DNA of 64,000 nucleotides from Polytrichum commune (taxonomy: Eukaryota > Streptophyta > Polytrichopsida > Polytrichales > Polytrichaceae): NCBI GenBank assembly GCA_950295325.1, contig OX485804.1:10044001-10108000 (forward strand), given 5' to 3'. Both the position numbers and the translations under genes were made by a program. The notes under the pieces are model-generated. The model ran no database searches. It saw nothing but the letters and a program-made list of their open reading frames with translations, and was not told where the DNA came from. Of the stretch, positions 1 to 12,499 are shown piece after piece. Position 1 is the stretch's first letter. Each line of letters opens with the position of its first letter.

Positions 1-3000
1 ATAGGTTAGGCTTAGCAAATGCTCATATAGATAGTATTGCTATTCAAAAAAAGGAAAAAAAGAAGAAGAACCACGAGCATGTAATGACTATCTACATCAC
101 CTATCCGTGTTGCTACCTCAAGCTAAGAAGATGTTATGCTTTGTAGAATTAGGTCAGGGGAGATGAGATGCGTCAGGGCAACTATCATGTCTAACCTTCA
201 CAGGGTTGAGGAAATAAAAAAATACACAAAACATGGCAAGTGAAAGTAAGTGTTTACCAAATAGATTATGATTCATGCATTCGGCAATTGTACTATTGGT
301 GCACCCGAAAATTACACCACCCAGTTCACTCTTGCTCAGGCCCCGCTGTGGTGGGGGGCCAGTACCGCCCCCACTAGGTCCAGCGCTAGCAGGAGTGAGG
401 AAAGTCTGGGTTTTCCTCCCCGCCCCCATTGCATGCGAGTCCTACTTAATGCCCGATCAACTTCTGTCTTCGATCTAATCACATGATCTGTGACTTGATG
501 AGTGGAAAACCCACCAGCTGTTTGTGACTGCAAATGGGCAAGGTAACTGGTTACAAACGAGTCATCCAATTACACTTTGTGACACTGCACTCCATGACAC
601 GATGCAGCACATGTGTCATGCAAAGTAACAAACTCCCTGGGATACAGACATGAGTAGGCAAGCACTATCGAATGATAAGATACATGGATATTCATCCAAA
701 GAGAACATGATGATAATGAGGCAAACGGGCAAGGTAAGAGGTTACAAATGCAGCGCCTAATTACACTCTGTGACAGTGCACGCTAGTGGCGATGCAGAAC
801 TGTCATGCAAAATAACAGAATCCCTATGATACAGGCATGAGAAAGCAAGCGAGCACTATCGAATGATGAGATACGTGGATCCTCATCCAAAGAGGACATC
901 ATGATCATGATGAAGAAAAGGCTTAAAGCAAGCTCTGAGACCACAAAATGAGAGCTCCACGTAATAAAATTTCAACATAGATCTGGAGAGAATCATCGCA
1001 AAAGCCCGCCACATCAGGAACGAACTACGAAACGCTACAGATTCTTGACCACTGCAAAAACAAGTTAGATGCTCTCCCCTCGCAAAATTCTCCCTCCCAC
1101 ATGCACTTAACAACAATCTAACTGCAAATTCGCAAACCACTGGTGCCGCTCCTCCCAAACACCAACTCCAGAAAACACACTCTTCCAAAAAATAATGAAC
1201 ACAACACAGAACACATCTAATTTCCTTGAAAATCTCGTCACAGAAACGGCTCCTGACGGAAATTAAAAACCAACTCCCACTCGTCATGTTACCACGCGGA
1301 TTTATAGAAGAAAGAAAAAACTAGTCTCCTATTTCCAAACCCTCACATCATGGTCCGACTGATCAGGGACCATCGACTCCACCAATTCTTGAAAAGCAAA
1401 ACTTCGGGTTACAATAACAAAACCTTGACGCTATAAGTGCACCGGAAACAGGAATCTTAAAAGGGAAGGGGAGCAATAAGAACCTGTACGAAGTTTCCAG
1501 TTGGAAGGTGAGCGATGGCAATTGCGTCCCGCGGAGAAAGACGAAGCGGGCAATGCTGGAGCTGCGAATACAGAGCAATTAGGTTACGAGGAAGCCTTGC
1601 TTGTTGGGTATGGCTATGGCGAACTCTGTCACTTGTGGCCATGGCCAACTTAGTAACCCGAGGGCTCACACTACATAGAGGTGAGTCCACAAATCTACCT
1701 AATCGCCTCGATTTCACGCACACCAAATAGAGAACTACACTAAATAGGCCTATTAGTGTAGGTGGGAAATTAGAATGGAAACAATTGGCATGGGCCACAC
1801 TACCTTTCTAGTCGGAGGTGGAATTAACGAGGGTCCAAGACCCCGGGTCTTCTCCTAAGTCTCATGAAGATTTCCGACCAACACATTAAATATTATTTGT
1901 AAGACAAAAGTAGCACAGAATAAAATAATCACCCACATTACCTTTCTGTTTACTAGAGATTTAACGTGGGTTGAGAATTAATGTGGCATACATTAGTTCT
2001 TATTATGAAACTTAGTGTGGGTTCTAGAAAATTATTGTGGTCCATAAAACTAGGATTATTTAGTGTGCTTGGTATTTATAATACAAAATTACAGGACAGT
2101 GTTTATGGTGTTTAGTGTCACTTACCCTATTTTGAGGCGTATGCTATGTTACACTATCAACATCTTCAGCATTAGTGTCACCTCATGACACTTGGTATTC
2201 AAGTACGCTTACTAATATCTTGGCATGAGTATGTTCAATAGTGTTATGAGGTGTATGCTTATGTTACACAATGATCTACAATTGACAAAAAGTGTGCACA
2301 AATGACCCTTTGTATTTGTAGGCTTGATAATATCTTTCTCTTGCATATTAAAATGTAAGTGAATGATACTTGACACTAGTATGCTCAATAATAGCTTCCC
2401 TTTGCATACAAAAGTGTAAGATTACCATCTGAAGTATCCCAATGTGCTATGCTATATGTCATCATGTAGATAGTTTTCAATTAAAAAAATTACTTATGGT
2501 GACAAATACTATCATATTGGCAAATAGCAGACATGGCATTTTGAGACCTCTAAGCATTTACTATGGGCCCTCCACAAATAGTGTATGTGACACTAAACAC
2601 CATAAAGTTTTGTCCACATCAAGTCATGGTTGTCCATAATGTGAAGGGCCCTAAGGTAGATGGCCCTTATTCGGTTACTTTTCTTATTTATGACACCTAT
2701 GATTGAATGGTATGTGGTATGGTGTGACTCCAAGAATAAATACCAACAACCCATGTGTTTATAAGAGATTATAGGTTGCATGCTAACATTATAATATTGT
2801 TGTTAGGTTTTTCTATCACTTAATACTAACCCAAGGAAACAACCCAAGGTACTATGGCTTAGGGATGAGTGATATAGTGTCTATAAGGATTAATATCAGA
2901 TTTGGATCAAGATTTCTAGTAACAATTTGTGGTCTTTTAATCCTTTATTCCTTCTTAATCATCTGTAGTTCACACTCTTATGATTTGTTTATGTTTTTTT

Positions 3001-4188
3001 TATGGAGTGTGTGGTTTCGTCCTAGATGTGGACTCCTATCATCTTGATTTCATGCTTTACTTGAGTCGTGAAGCTCTATAGCTTGGTGAGTACTCAATAC
3101 CTCATAGCTAGTCATAACAAAGTTTGGGGTATTGTCTTCAAGCAACCGCATAGTCTTTGATTGTCATGAATTATGTTTTGTGATAATCTCACAAGTATGT
3201 TATGTTGATCAACTTACAATCATAAGCAAGTCTTTAAAATTTGTAATCGCCACTTTCATTTTCAAGTAGTTATGGCAAGTCAACTCAAGAATCATCCATA
3301 CGGTTTTTGTCCTTGGCAACCTATAGCCTACACAAAATATCACTAGGCCTCGTGCACCCCTGCATGCAAACTCTTTATTTATTATTGGAAATGTCTAGTA
3401 GACCTACTAGGCTATATCCTAACTATGGTACTTACCATATGGTAAGGTCTCTCCTGTTCTCGAGAACGTGTCTCTCAACCTTTCTTGAGGCTATGGCCGA
3501 TCATGATCACCCGAAGACAACTTTGCCTATCTCGGGCTCTCTCAATCCCTTCACTTTTACTTAGGCTATATGCCTTTCTTGAACTTCAATAACTCACAAA
3601 TTGTGTTACTATGCTCACTTTCTTTGAATCCCAAAGGCTATCGGCCTTCTTTGCCTGATGTCAAGAAATTAACCATTCAATCTTCACTATGGCTCTCACA
3701 ACCTTTAATCACTCCTTTGCCTCACTGACATGCAAACCCTTCTTAGACTATTGCAGCATACATATAAGAAACATGCATCAATGGCATCAAAACACTTTGC
3801 AACAAAATTGAATGGAGTTTCAATCAATTGAAATAGTCAAGCAAAGCACGTGTACATGTTAATCGCTTTGTTAATCTCATTCAAGAGTCATCAATAGTAA
3901 GGGGTCTATGTTAGTAGATAAAAAGTGATCACTTGCAAGTATCAGTATGCACATAAATTTGTTGTAAAATATTGTAGCTACATTGTGAAGCTCAAAGTGA
4001 TGCTCGATAGATATGTAATCAATTAGTCTATTAATATAGGATTGAGATTGATTAAGAGAATTATAAAGTAAAAGTGGGGTTAGGTGTTTATCGATATGTT
4101 GATACGAGGTCACGAAGACAAGTAAAAGTTGCAACATGACTTACTCTAGTGAACCTGTAGAGCAATGCAAGTCTGGGTTTTAAGTGAA
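1..4188. other. Gene-free region, left edge
   Basis: No recognisable coding region, RNA gene or intact transposon was found here. Open frames are short and resemble no family I know. The stretch is mostly AT-rich; 300-1800 is less so and might contain transcribed leader or decayed gene sequence, but nothing supports a specific call. It holds the 191-bp tandem duplication listed separately, and the word GGCTAT recurs around 3300-3650 without clear organisation. Confidence 0.6.
530..912. repeat. Tandem duplication, two copies of about 191 bp
   Basis: Copy 1 runs from 530 to 720 and copy 2 from 721 to about 912. Both start with GCAAAYGGGCAAGGTAA, continue through a segment ending in TGTCATGCAAARTAACA, and finish with CACTATCGAATGAT and CATCCAAAGAG. 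They differ by scattered substitutions and small indels, so the duplication is not recent. No coding potential is shared by the copies. Confidence 0.85.
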
Positions 4189-4190
4189 TA

Positions 4191-5182
4191 CAGTCCTACC
4201 TCTTTAATACGACACTCGATAATACGACAACCTCGATATTATGACACAAATTTCGTAAACCAAACTTCCTAGTTCAAATCTACCTCTATACTACGACTAT
4301 GACAATGTTAATACGACACTCCTAGACCCCCCAAATGTCATATTATAGAGGTAATAAATGCATTTATATGGTGGGTTCCACACACTTATATATACATAAA
4401 TACATATTTTATTTTAAATTCATAAATCTTATACATATGAAGTTTGGATTAAGGAAGTTTAAATGTAAAATGATGAAATAAACATGAGAACCATGGGAAC
4501 TAGGTTCTCTTTCTAAAACCCTACTCATGAGGACCAAAGAGAAAAATCGAGATTGATCAAGGAGTCTGAAGTCCTGGCCCTTCTTATATCAAAACTGTAG
4601 CTTGGATCAGATGAGATGCCATTTGAAGAGTATGTGGTAATGGAAGGTGAAGACATCATTGAGGCTAAATATTGCATGTCAGAGCTGGTTGATATGGCCT
4701 TAGGACAGAGAATAGAGCCAGTTAGTTTGGACCTTACTGTTGAGACCGTAAACCCTTTAGATGTTGATGAGAGACCTCCACCTATTGTGAAACTGACGGA
4801 TGCTCAACAACATGCTCAACTATTAGCCACATTTTTTATGGACAATTCATTAGACTTCACTCCCGCAAATCTGATGAAATTGCAGGGCATAATAGAGAAG
4901 CTCAATAAGATATATGTTGCTAACTTGAAGTGGCAACATCAGCGGACTATTGATTCCTTCTTCAAGTCCGCATAGGTTTAGTGAGGAGAATTTGCATATT
5001 TGTAATACATTTGAAAGAATACTCATTTTTACATATGGAAAAATATCTCAAGTGTGTTTTTATGAAGTACCTCGTTATTGTGACAACCAGGTCCAATTTG
5101 TCATATTATTGAATATGTGACACCTCGATAATACGAACTTTTTCTCGTTTCCCAAACGTGTCATGTTAAAGAGGTAGGACTG
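4191..5182 (+). mobile_element. Pogo-like (Tc1/mariner) DNA transposon, internally deleted
   Basis: The element is 992 bp and is flanked by TA at 4189-4190 and 5183-5184, the target duplication expected for Tc1/mariner. The terminal inverted repeats both start CAGTCCTACCTCTTTAA. Subterminal copies of a TAATACGAC-like word lie at both ends, as in plant Emigrant/Lemi elements. Inside is only the C-terminal end of a transposase. The N-terminal DNA-binding domain and most of the DDE catalytic core are missing, so the element cannot move by itself. Confidence 0.85.
4616..4975 (+). pseudogene. Transposase C-terminal remnant (pogo/Tigger type)
   Basis: An open frame of 119 codons lies wholly inside the TA-flanked element at 4191-5182. 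The residues are acidic and helical early on (EEYVVMEGEDIIEAKY), and the frame ends QRTIDSFFKSA. Tigger/pogo transposases typically end with a short motif of this kind (Q-x-T-I-x-x-F/Y-F). No DDE catalytic triad or helix-turn-helix is present, so this is a leftover of a longer gene. Its ATG may simply be an internal methionine. The location between matched inverted repeats supports the assignment more strongly than the protein similarity does. Confidence 0.65.
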
Positions 5183-5184
5183 TA

Positions 5185-5950
5185 GGAGGAATTCCTTTCC
5201 AGTAGGCACGATATTTTTATTTGACAAGTTTTGATATTTGCTTCGACGATCTACCAGAATGAAAAAGCAATGCATGTATAAGATTAGTATAATAATGTTA
5301 CCCCTCAATAGAGGGTGTCAAGGGCCACTCAGCAATGGCATCTCTCTCCACACCAATATATTGTATCCTGCACTCCCAACTTCACAAACAAGCTTGAATA
5401 TTGAATTAAACCGTTCATTAGTTGGATTGTTCTCTCATCCAGTTAGCGATCTCGAAACCTGCGGATTTTCATTCCAAGGTTGAGGATTGGTGTTGAGCTG
5501 CAAAAGTTATAAGAGGTCAAAGTGAAGCTCTTCTCTCTCTCTCCCTCCCTCTCTCTCACCGAGTGATGGCATAGAACCTCCCAGATGTGTTCAGCCTCAA
5601 ACGGTGTCTAAATTTGAGCACATAATCCAACCCTCATCATAACATGTGTCATTTTGGTGTCCATTTTTAACAACATGCCTTTCTATACTGTACAGATATG
5701 CAATTGAGAGGAGTGATCACATAGGGTCTACATACCTTATACCTTACTTTCAATGCAAAAACTGCCAGACTTCACAAGTCACACAAAACCTCACATGTGT
5801 CCGAGAATAAAATTCCTCACCTTATCAATTTGACAAGACGTGGTATCAAAATAAAATTAGAATACACGGAGGGGAATCCAAGCTATGATTACAAATGCAC
5901 TGCTTCGGACAGACTCAGTCCAAAGAGTTGTGACAAATCAGCTCATCAAG
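5185..5950. other. 3' flank of the solanesyl diphosphate synthase gene
   Basis: No gene is seen. The stretch lies downstream of the stop codon of the minus-strand prenyltransferase and should contain its 3' untranslated region next to 5950. A CT-rich run is present at 5530-5560. I could not assign a polyadenylation signal with confidence. Confidence 0.5.
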
Positions 5951-8900
5951 TTATGATATACGCTCCAGAACATAATCCACCATCTTCTCTAAAGATTGTC
6001 TACAGGCTCCTTGTGGGAGGCAATCCAAAGATTTTAATGCCAACTCCCCTTTTTGCTTTGCAAGCTCCTGGGCGTTTTCAATACCCCCACCTTGGTGCAC
6101 AAGGGAAATGGCAAACTCCAAAGACCCTTCTTCTGTAAATTCAGTGTCTATGAGCTCCCGCAGTTGTGGTTCTGTTTTCAAAGCAAATAGAACTGGAGCA
6201 GTAAGATTTCCTTTGGCCAGGTCACTTCCTGCAGGCTTGCCAAGCTGTTCTGAAGTTTGAGTAAAGTCCAGAATGTCATCCACAATCTGGAAGGCTAGAC
6301 CTAGTTGCATTCCATATTGAAACATTTGATCGCACACTTTCGGACTCGACCCACTGAAGATGGCTGCAGATCTTGTGCTTGCAGCAATTAAGGAGGCAGT
6401 CTTGTAGTAGCTCTTGTCCATATAGTCTTGTAATGTTACATCACAGTTGAATAAGCTTTGGGCTTGCTTTATCTCTCCATTTGCAAAATCCCTGATCACC
6501 TATGCACACAAAAACAAGTCTTCAGTACTCGTACCAGAGATGGATAACAAGGAAACTTGATACATCAGCACTATGTAGTACCCCTCTCACATGCCAATGT
6601 TTTTTTTCTAATAAACAGAGGACAAACAAGCGCTCCACGTCATGGAAAAAGTCTACTACTCCCAGGTCATGTGGCTCAAGTACATCCTCGTGAGGATCGC
6701 ACTAACGCAAAGGAAAAGTCCTCTGGTTGAAAAAGAAGACTGCTCTCTTAAACAACTGCCAATCATTTGTTGGACATCTGAGTGATGCACTGACTAAACT
6801 ACTTGGAGTCGTTTCCCTACTTGCCAGCCACGAACTACATAACTGGCAATAAGAGTGATTGATGAGTTTTTATAGCAGCAAGACGTCCATCTACTCAAGT
6901 TATTTATAGGACATAACCAATCTGCTCATGGATATAACCTGGAGGTTATGGATGGAATGTAATCAATGTGGATAAAAGTGCACAAGAAAGTTGTTGGAAA
7001 TACTCTCCACTTCGAATAGCTGACTGATTATGGGTAAATAACCACAGATCTGTTCTCATTCACATGCATGTGGCGCTTTGTTCCCCCCATGGTGAATATC
7101 ATGATTAAGTGAACCGCCGTCAAAAAGGCGATTGTCTTTCCCTTCACTTCTAGTGCCCCCATTTCAAAAAAAAACTCACACTGTTACCCCCTAACCAGCT
7201 GGTGCTTGTGTCATGCTCTAGTACTACTGTAGCCGTGCTAGACTTGTTCTACCACCAGCCTCTGCACAATCTCAAGAGACTAGAGAAGAACCAAATGAGA
7301 AGGCAATCGTAGGACAATAAATCATACCTGACTGATGAGCTTGATTACTTCCAAATTGTCGAGGTTAGCCAGATACCAGGAGGATTGTGCAAACATGAAA
7401 TCACCAGCTAGCACAGCCACACGTGTACCAAATATTTGATGCACAGTTTGTTTACCTGCCAGAATCAACTGCCATGTCAGTCACAAGACTTGAATGCGCA
7501 ACCACCTAATTTGTGTTGAAGTAGATTAGCAGATGTATTAGCGTCTCTTAGCAGGAAACTAAATTCATATCTCTTGAATCAACAATAATACTATAAGTGC
7601 AACACAAACTTTCTTCAAATAAACCAACTATACAGTAAACATCGCTAAGTCCTTGCTCAGTGTAATAATTTAGAAATTCTAATTAAGCAGAGTGAGTAAA
7701 TTTACCACGCCTTGTGTCACTCTCGTCAAGGACATCATCATGGATCAAACTCGCAGTGTGAATCATTTCTGTGATTTCTGCCAGTCGTCGATGTTGTGGC
7801 CGTATATCCCTATAGCAGAGAACCAATAATTTAATCAAAACTCTACAACCATTGAGTCAAGTGCGGGTCTCTCACCATTGACAACAACCACTCACTCAGC
7901 ATTGAATGCGAAATTTGCATTGGATGTGTGATCGACGGTCTGTAGCAAAACATCTAACCAGATAATTTGCAGATAATTCACCAAATTATCCAACAGATAA
8001 ATTACTCAGAAGAAATATGAACGTACTGGTGGCCATAAAGATCAGAGGTGGCTCTAGACACGAGAAACACCACGGCAGGTCTCATACGCTTGCCTCCTGC
8101 ACCAAATATTTGTCGTGCTGCTGCCATAAGCATAGCATTTTCAGATCCAACCACCTACACCAACAGAACTACTTACATTAAGTACTACTTACATTAAGTA
8201 CTACTTACATTAAGTACTATCACTGTTAAGCTGAAGTGCAGCAATTGCACAAATTATGCGTTGAAGCATTGCAAGATTTCTCGTCTAAGATGAAAATGAA
8301 CAAGACATACCGTTTGCAAGTTGTTGTTCAAAGTTAGCAAGTCATCTGAAACCGGAGCCACTATATCAAATAAACTTAGCTTCTCCCTGGCAATTGCGGG
8401 AGGAGAAGGCGTGGTGGCTCCATTCGTGAAATTCCGCGCTGTTAGATTGTTATACTCTGCAGTTAAAACAGTTGCATATATAACAATCAGCTTTGAGTCA
8501 TGTTCATTACTTCACGCATCACTCAATGAAACACAACTACCCATGACCAGTGCTGCAGGAACATTATTTGCAACATACGTGAAAGAGTTATCCTTGTAAG
8601 TACAGAGTAAGAAAATCGGCCACATAAACTAAGAATCAAGAGAATAATTAATCCAAAGCTTCTAAAGCTACATACTAAGACAACGAAATCAACGACTGGA
8701 ATGAAAATAGAAAACAAATCCCACATGCGGTAATAGCCAAATGCTTTCATCCTTGTCTTGAGTTTCTGTTACTGATATTCAGAGATAGCTGTAAGACTCA
8801 GGAAAGCAGTTGTCTAGCATGTATCCTAATACCTCAATTTCCATATAAGGAAACCAGGAGAGACAAGACCAGACCCTGAAGTAGGAAAACAAAAGCCAAA

Positions 8901-9306
8901 GTCAGTTTATTCGAGAGAACACCATATGTCTATGGCTAAGGGGGCTTTGACAAGCTTCTCTCTCAGGAAGAATGGAAGATGTAGAAATTATACCAGACAA
9001 GTCAGGCAAGCCTGTCTCCAACTTCTTCACTGTCTGCTTGTCAGGGAAGTTAAAGGTCGGCGGGGCAGCCTGCTGCACAATTTGAAGCCGTTGTTGCTGT
9101 CTGCTCTTATTTCTGCGATGATTGTTCAGCTCCCTAAATTCAGTAATACCAGTGTTGCTGAATCCCTTACCACTCCTTAAACCAGAAGAGTGGAAACCTC
9201 GAGGGGTAGGATTGGACGACCGACACGTTTGCATGATGCACCCTCCACAGGGCTCTAGTGAAGCAGCGGCAAATCCTGTAGTAGTTGGCATTCCTACTGC
9301 TGCCAT
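5951..9306 (-). CDS. SPS: Solanesyl diphosphate synthase, chloroplast type
   Basis: A long-chain trans-prenyl diphosphate synthase that adds isopentenyl diphosphate units to an allylic primer, making the C45 side chain of plastoquinone. Six exons join in frame: 9306-8994, 8456-8311, 8154-8027, 7809-7706, 7455-7328 and 6499-5951. All introns are GT-AG, and the protein has 455 residues. The first Asp-rich motif (DDVLD) is at residues 220-224 with downstream Arg229-Arg230; the second (DDILD) is at 347-351, followed by [12 protein letters not shown]. These motifs and LIAAST, IFSG and KTASL closely match plant plastid SPS proteins. The first 100 or so residues are rich in Ser, Arg and Gln and poor in acid, which fits a transit peptide. 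The start is the first ATG in frame; the family is usually 400-420 residues, so the N-terminus is somewhat long. Mitochondrial targeting cannot be excluded. Confidence 0.93.
8171..8218. repeat. Three 16-bp tandem repeats in SPS intron 2
   Basis: Three perfect head-to-tail copies of ACTTACATTAAGTACT lie a few bases upstream of the exon 3 acceptor of the minus-strand gene, in intron 8155-8310. This is a minisatellite and may vary in copy number between individuals. It does not disturb the acceptor. Confidence 0.9.
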
Positions 9307-9707
9307 CAAATTCCTTTTATTTGATCCTAAGGAGCAAGCTCTTACCTAACAATATTTTATCGAAGGATCACACTGCTCACAAACTTTGAAACAGTGACCC
9401 CGACAAGTGAAATTTGAAAGCCCGACTGTAAACTTCAACTTCTCTTCCAAAATCTTGGCACCTTGTTGTTATATGAGGACAATTGAATTCAGCTGCTGCT
9501 TCAGTCCTGCAGTCACACAGAAGATATTCTTCAGATACAATTTAAACTCGTGTCTCTGAATGATGGTAAAGTTCGTCGTGCCACGTGGACAACGCCACGA
9601 GGTTCCTATTATTGCAGTACACGTTCTTTTTATCTAAAAGCATGCCGTCCACCGCTTGATCCATCACACGAAAACACACGCCAGTCGTTCTTCTAGTATT
9701 ACAAACC

Positions 9708-10450
9708 ACCGACTCTCTCTTAAGGCTACAGCGGGACTAAAGTAATACACGTCACCAATCACACTTATAGCATAGCTTGCAACATGCCACTTCTCAACTT
9801 GCAAGTAGCTCATGGATCTGGTGTGAGCACCTAATTTGCAGTAGCGGCACACCAATCGGCTCTTACTATTGGAATAGATGTTCCAAAAAGTCAAGTCTCT
9901 GCATAAATTCTACACTAGTACCGTACTACAGGATGGAGACTTGAGTAACCCCTCTTTCAATTTGAGGTTAAAGAAAGCAGCATCGCCACACTTTCGAGCT
10001 TCACAGGGAGATCAAACTGTGGAACTTGAATTGCGAGGTAAAGGTCGGAGAGCGAACCGACTCTCTCTTAAACCTACAATCGAATTAAAGTGAAACATTC
10101 CGCCAATCACATCTAGCTAGCGGCCAATTCGCCTTGTAGGTTGGCTTGCAAGATGTCACTTCTCCATTTGCACCTAGCTCCAGGAGTTGTGCTGTGAGCA
10201 CCTAATTTGAAATCACAGCACACCAATCGGTTCTAACTGCTCACTATTAGAAAAAAATGCTCGAAAAGTCTAGCCTCTGGATGAATGCCACACTATCACC
10301 GTACTTCTGAGGAATAGAGCCTGAGAGATTGTCGATCCTTTCAATTTGAGTTTAAAGAAAGCTGAAGTGACTGCGTCGCCACACTTTCGAGCTTCAAAGT
10401 TGGAACTGTGGAGTTTGAATTGTGAAGTAAGGTCGAAGAGCAAAGTCCAA
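9708..10450. repeat. Tandem duplication of about 350 bp upstream of SPS
   Basis: Copy 1 (about 9708-10055) and copy 2 (about 10057-10450) both begin ACCGACTCTCTCTTAA. They share GTGAGCACCTAATTTG, CACACCAATCGG and CGCCACACTTTCGAGCTTC in the same order. Substitutions and indels separate the copies. Neither carries a convincing open frame. The pair starts 400 bp upstream of the SPS start codon, so one or both copies could overlap its promoter or leader. Confidence 0.85.
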
Positions 10451-10601
10451 CTAATTGCAACAAAAGCCTGAACAGGAAGAAATCCTAAATAATTGTACGT
10501 CAAAACAGGCTCCTCAGCATCGAAAAACCGTTCGCAGGTTTCTGGATTAGGCTATTCTCAAACTACTTTCAATTTTTGCCAAATACTTGATTTATTTTTA
10601 A

Positions 10602-10784
10602 ATAGATTGTTAAATCGACCGCGTTAAAACGACCACAGAAACGTGTCAGCACGGTCACGTAACCGCATCAACTCTGTGTTAGAATAAATAAACTTGGCCA
10701 CCTAATTGCATTCAACAACTTGACCAACTCTTCTGTATGCGTCTCTGGGTCATTTTAACCAGTGTGTGGTCGATTTAACAATCC
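10602..10784. mobile_element. MITE family C, copy 1
   Basis: A short element bounded by inverted ends of the form GATTGTTAAATCGACC and GGTCGATTTAACAATC. Related copies lie at 17682-17910 and 50276-50514. They share the ends and internal words such as TTAACCAGTGTGTGGT. No open frame is present. The superfamily is uncertain because the target duplication is not clear. Confidence 0.7.
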
Positions 10785-11747
10785 TTTTTTTAAATTAACA
10801 ACAGAACTCTTTAGTTCTCACCTCCAGCGGGAAACTAGACCAACGGGAAAAAAAAAGATAGAGACAGAGACAGAGAATACGGGAAGAAGCAGCTGCGGCT
10901 ATTAAATAACAAATTCCTTGTTGGCGGGAATAAAAAATAGTACAGAATGAAATACGACCTACTAGTGGCAGATGACTAATTTTTGAAGTGAAAAGGAACA
11001 CAAAGGAGATGAAGACGAAGAGCTTAAGAGCATACGAGCTTCTTACGACGGGATTCACGTTTCAACAATCAAAAGCCGAGCAAGAAAAATTTCAACTCCG
11101 ATTCCAATCTAATCCGAAACGAGTGGCTATGAACGGAGAAATTACGAGAGGTCCGGGAGCGCGAGCAATGAAAACATCATCATTATGTATTCAGGAAGTC
11201 TGACAAAAATTTCGAACAACAATTTTATCCTACAATGAACTTCCCGGCTCTAACCTCTCGTGTCAAGCTTCCTACAAATTCACAGGTTTACTTGCTCCGT
11301 AACGACTCACAGATCGAGTCAAACCCCCGACCTTCTTCGCTTGATTGAAAACAAATGTCCTGATAATTGCGTCTGTACTTCGAGACACGAGGAGAATAAT
11401 GCGATCACTTCGCCTACAATGCAGCACCTCCAGAACAAACTCTATATCCACAAATCCTACACACTAAATTCACCTGCTGCGTCATTGTTGCCTTGCGTTG
11501 CAGAACTACTTGTTGCTGACGTGGTTGATCGCTGCAGTTGAGTTGTACCAGTGTGAAACGGCATTTCGGATTTGGAAGCGTCGCAGGAGGGTTGCTAAAG
11601 ATGTGTGGAAGCTGGAAAGCGCAATGATCGAGTGATTGTGGTTGTCGAATCTAGAGCGGTAATGGAAGGTGCAAAACAGAACACGAAGAAACAGTTGAAG
11701 CCTTGCCTCATGTCGTGGACTCAGTGGAGCTCCACAATGCGCATGGG

Positions 11748-11770
11748 CGGCCCGGCCCGGCCCGGCCCGC
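11748..11770. repeat. GGCCC tandem repeat
   Basis: A very GC-rich run of GGCCC units stands out in otherwise AT-rich DNA. It lies just left of the foldback element at 11818-11937. No gene start or CpG-island-like gene is visible next to it. Confidence 0.8.
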
Positions 11771-11817
11771 GTTCAACCCGTTCCTCAAATTCATAACCTA
11801 CCTACGCGAGGCCCTTA

Positions 11818-11937
11818 GGGTTAGTTTCCATGTAGGCCGCTCGCCCACCAAATTCTAGTGGAAATGTACATTCCACCTGGTGGCATCTACGTTTTCACTA
11901 GAATCTGGTGGGCGACATCCTACATGGAAAGTAACCC
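11818..11937. mobile_element. Foldback MITE (PIF/Harbinger-like), 120 bp
   Basis: Almost the whole element is an inverted repeat. Its left arm begins GGGTTAGTTTCCATGTAGG and the right arm ends with the near-complement CCTACATGGAAAGTAACCC. The central arms carry CCCACCAAATTCTAGTG and its complement. TTA is duplicated on both sides (11815-11817 and 11938-11940), the 3-bp target typical of Tourist/Harbinger elements. RNA from it would fold into a long hairpin. Confidence 0.85.
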
Positions 11938-12499
11938 TTAGTCCAAAAGTAACTTAACCCCTAACTTTCCACATCCAATTTTCTTCAAATTTGTCCAGAA
12001 AATGTGACCTAAATTTCGGCAACTGTAGCTAAAGATCTAGAGGTTTTTTTTTTTTTTTTTTGACAAATTCAATCATGTAGATGTTTGTTGGTTAGAGGAG
12101 ACTAATCACATTCTAATTTTTAAACGTTGAAGGTCTGTCATGTAGAAGATAATAATAGGAATGTCAATATATAGTGCCAAAATTTTTACTTTGACTTGAC
12201 CACTTTAAGCCCATGCAAATTTGTCAATAAAAATTAATTTACAAGTACGACATCTAATATATATCGTGCACGTGTCCTTGTGGCAATTACAAAGAAGCAG
12301 TACATCTCATTTTGCCTCTAGAATAACAAAAGCATGAAACACATGAGGCCCGTGCCACCAAATCTTATGGGGGACCAACCTTAAATAAATAAATAAAATA
12401 GAACAAATACATAATATAACACAATTTCCCTTATTAAATATACTAGTGGGAGGGCTGCTCTAGATCATTGCTCAACTCCTTTCAAAATTTGAGGGCTAA

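Noticed and set aside
883-1287. 134-codon minus-strand frame rich in Cys and Phe
   Set aside because: No domain, no signal of family resemblance and no supported splice partners; the composition looks like random translation of a moderately GC-rich tract.
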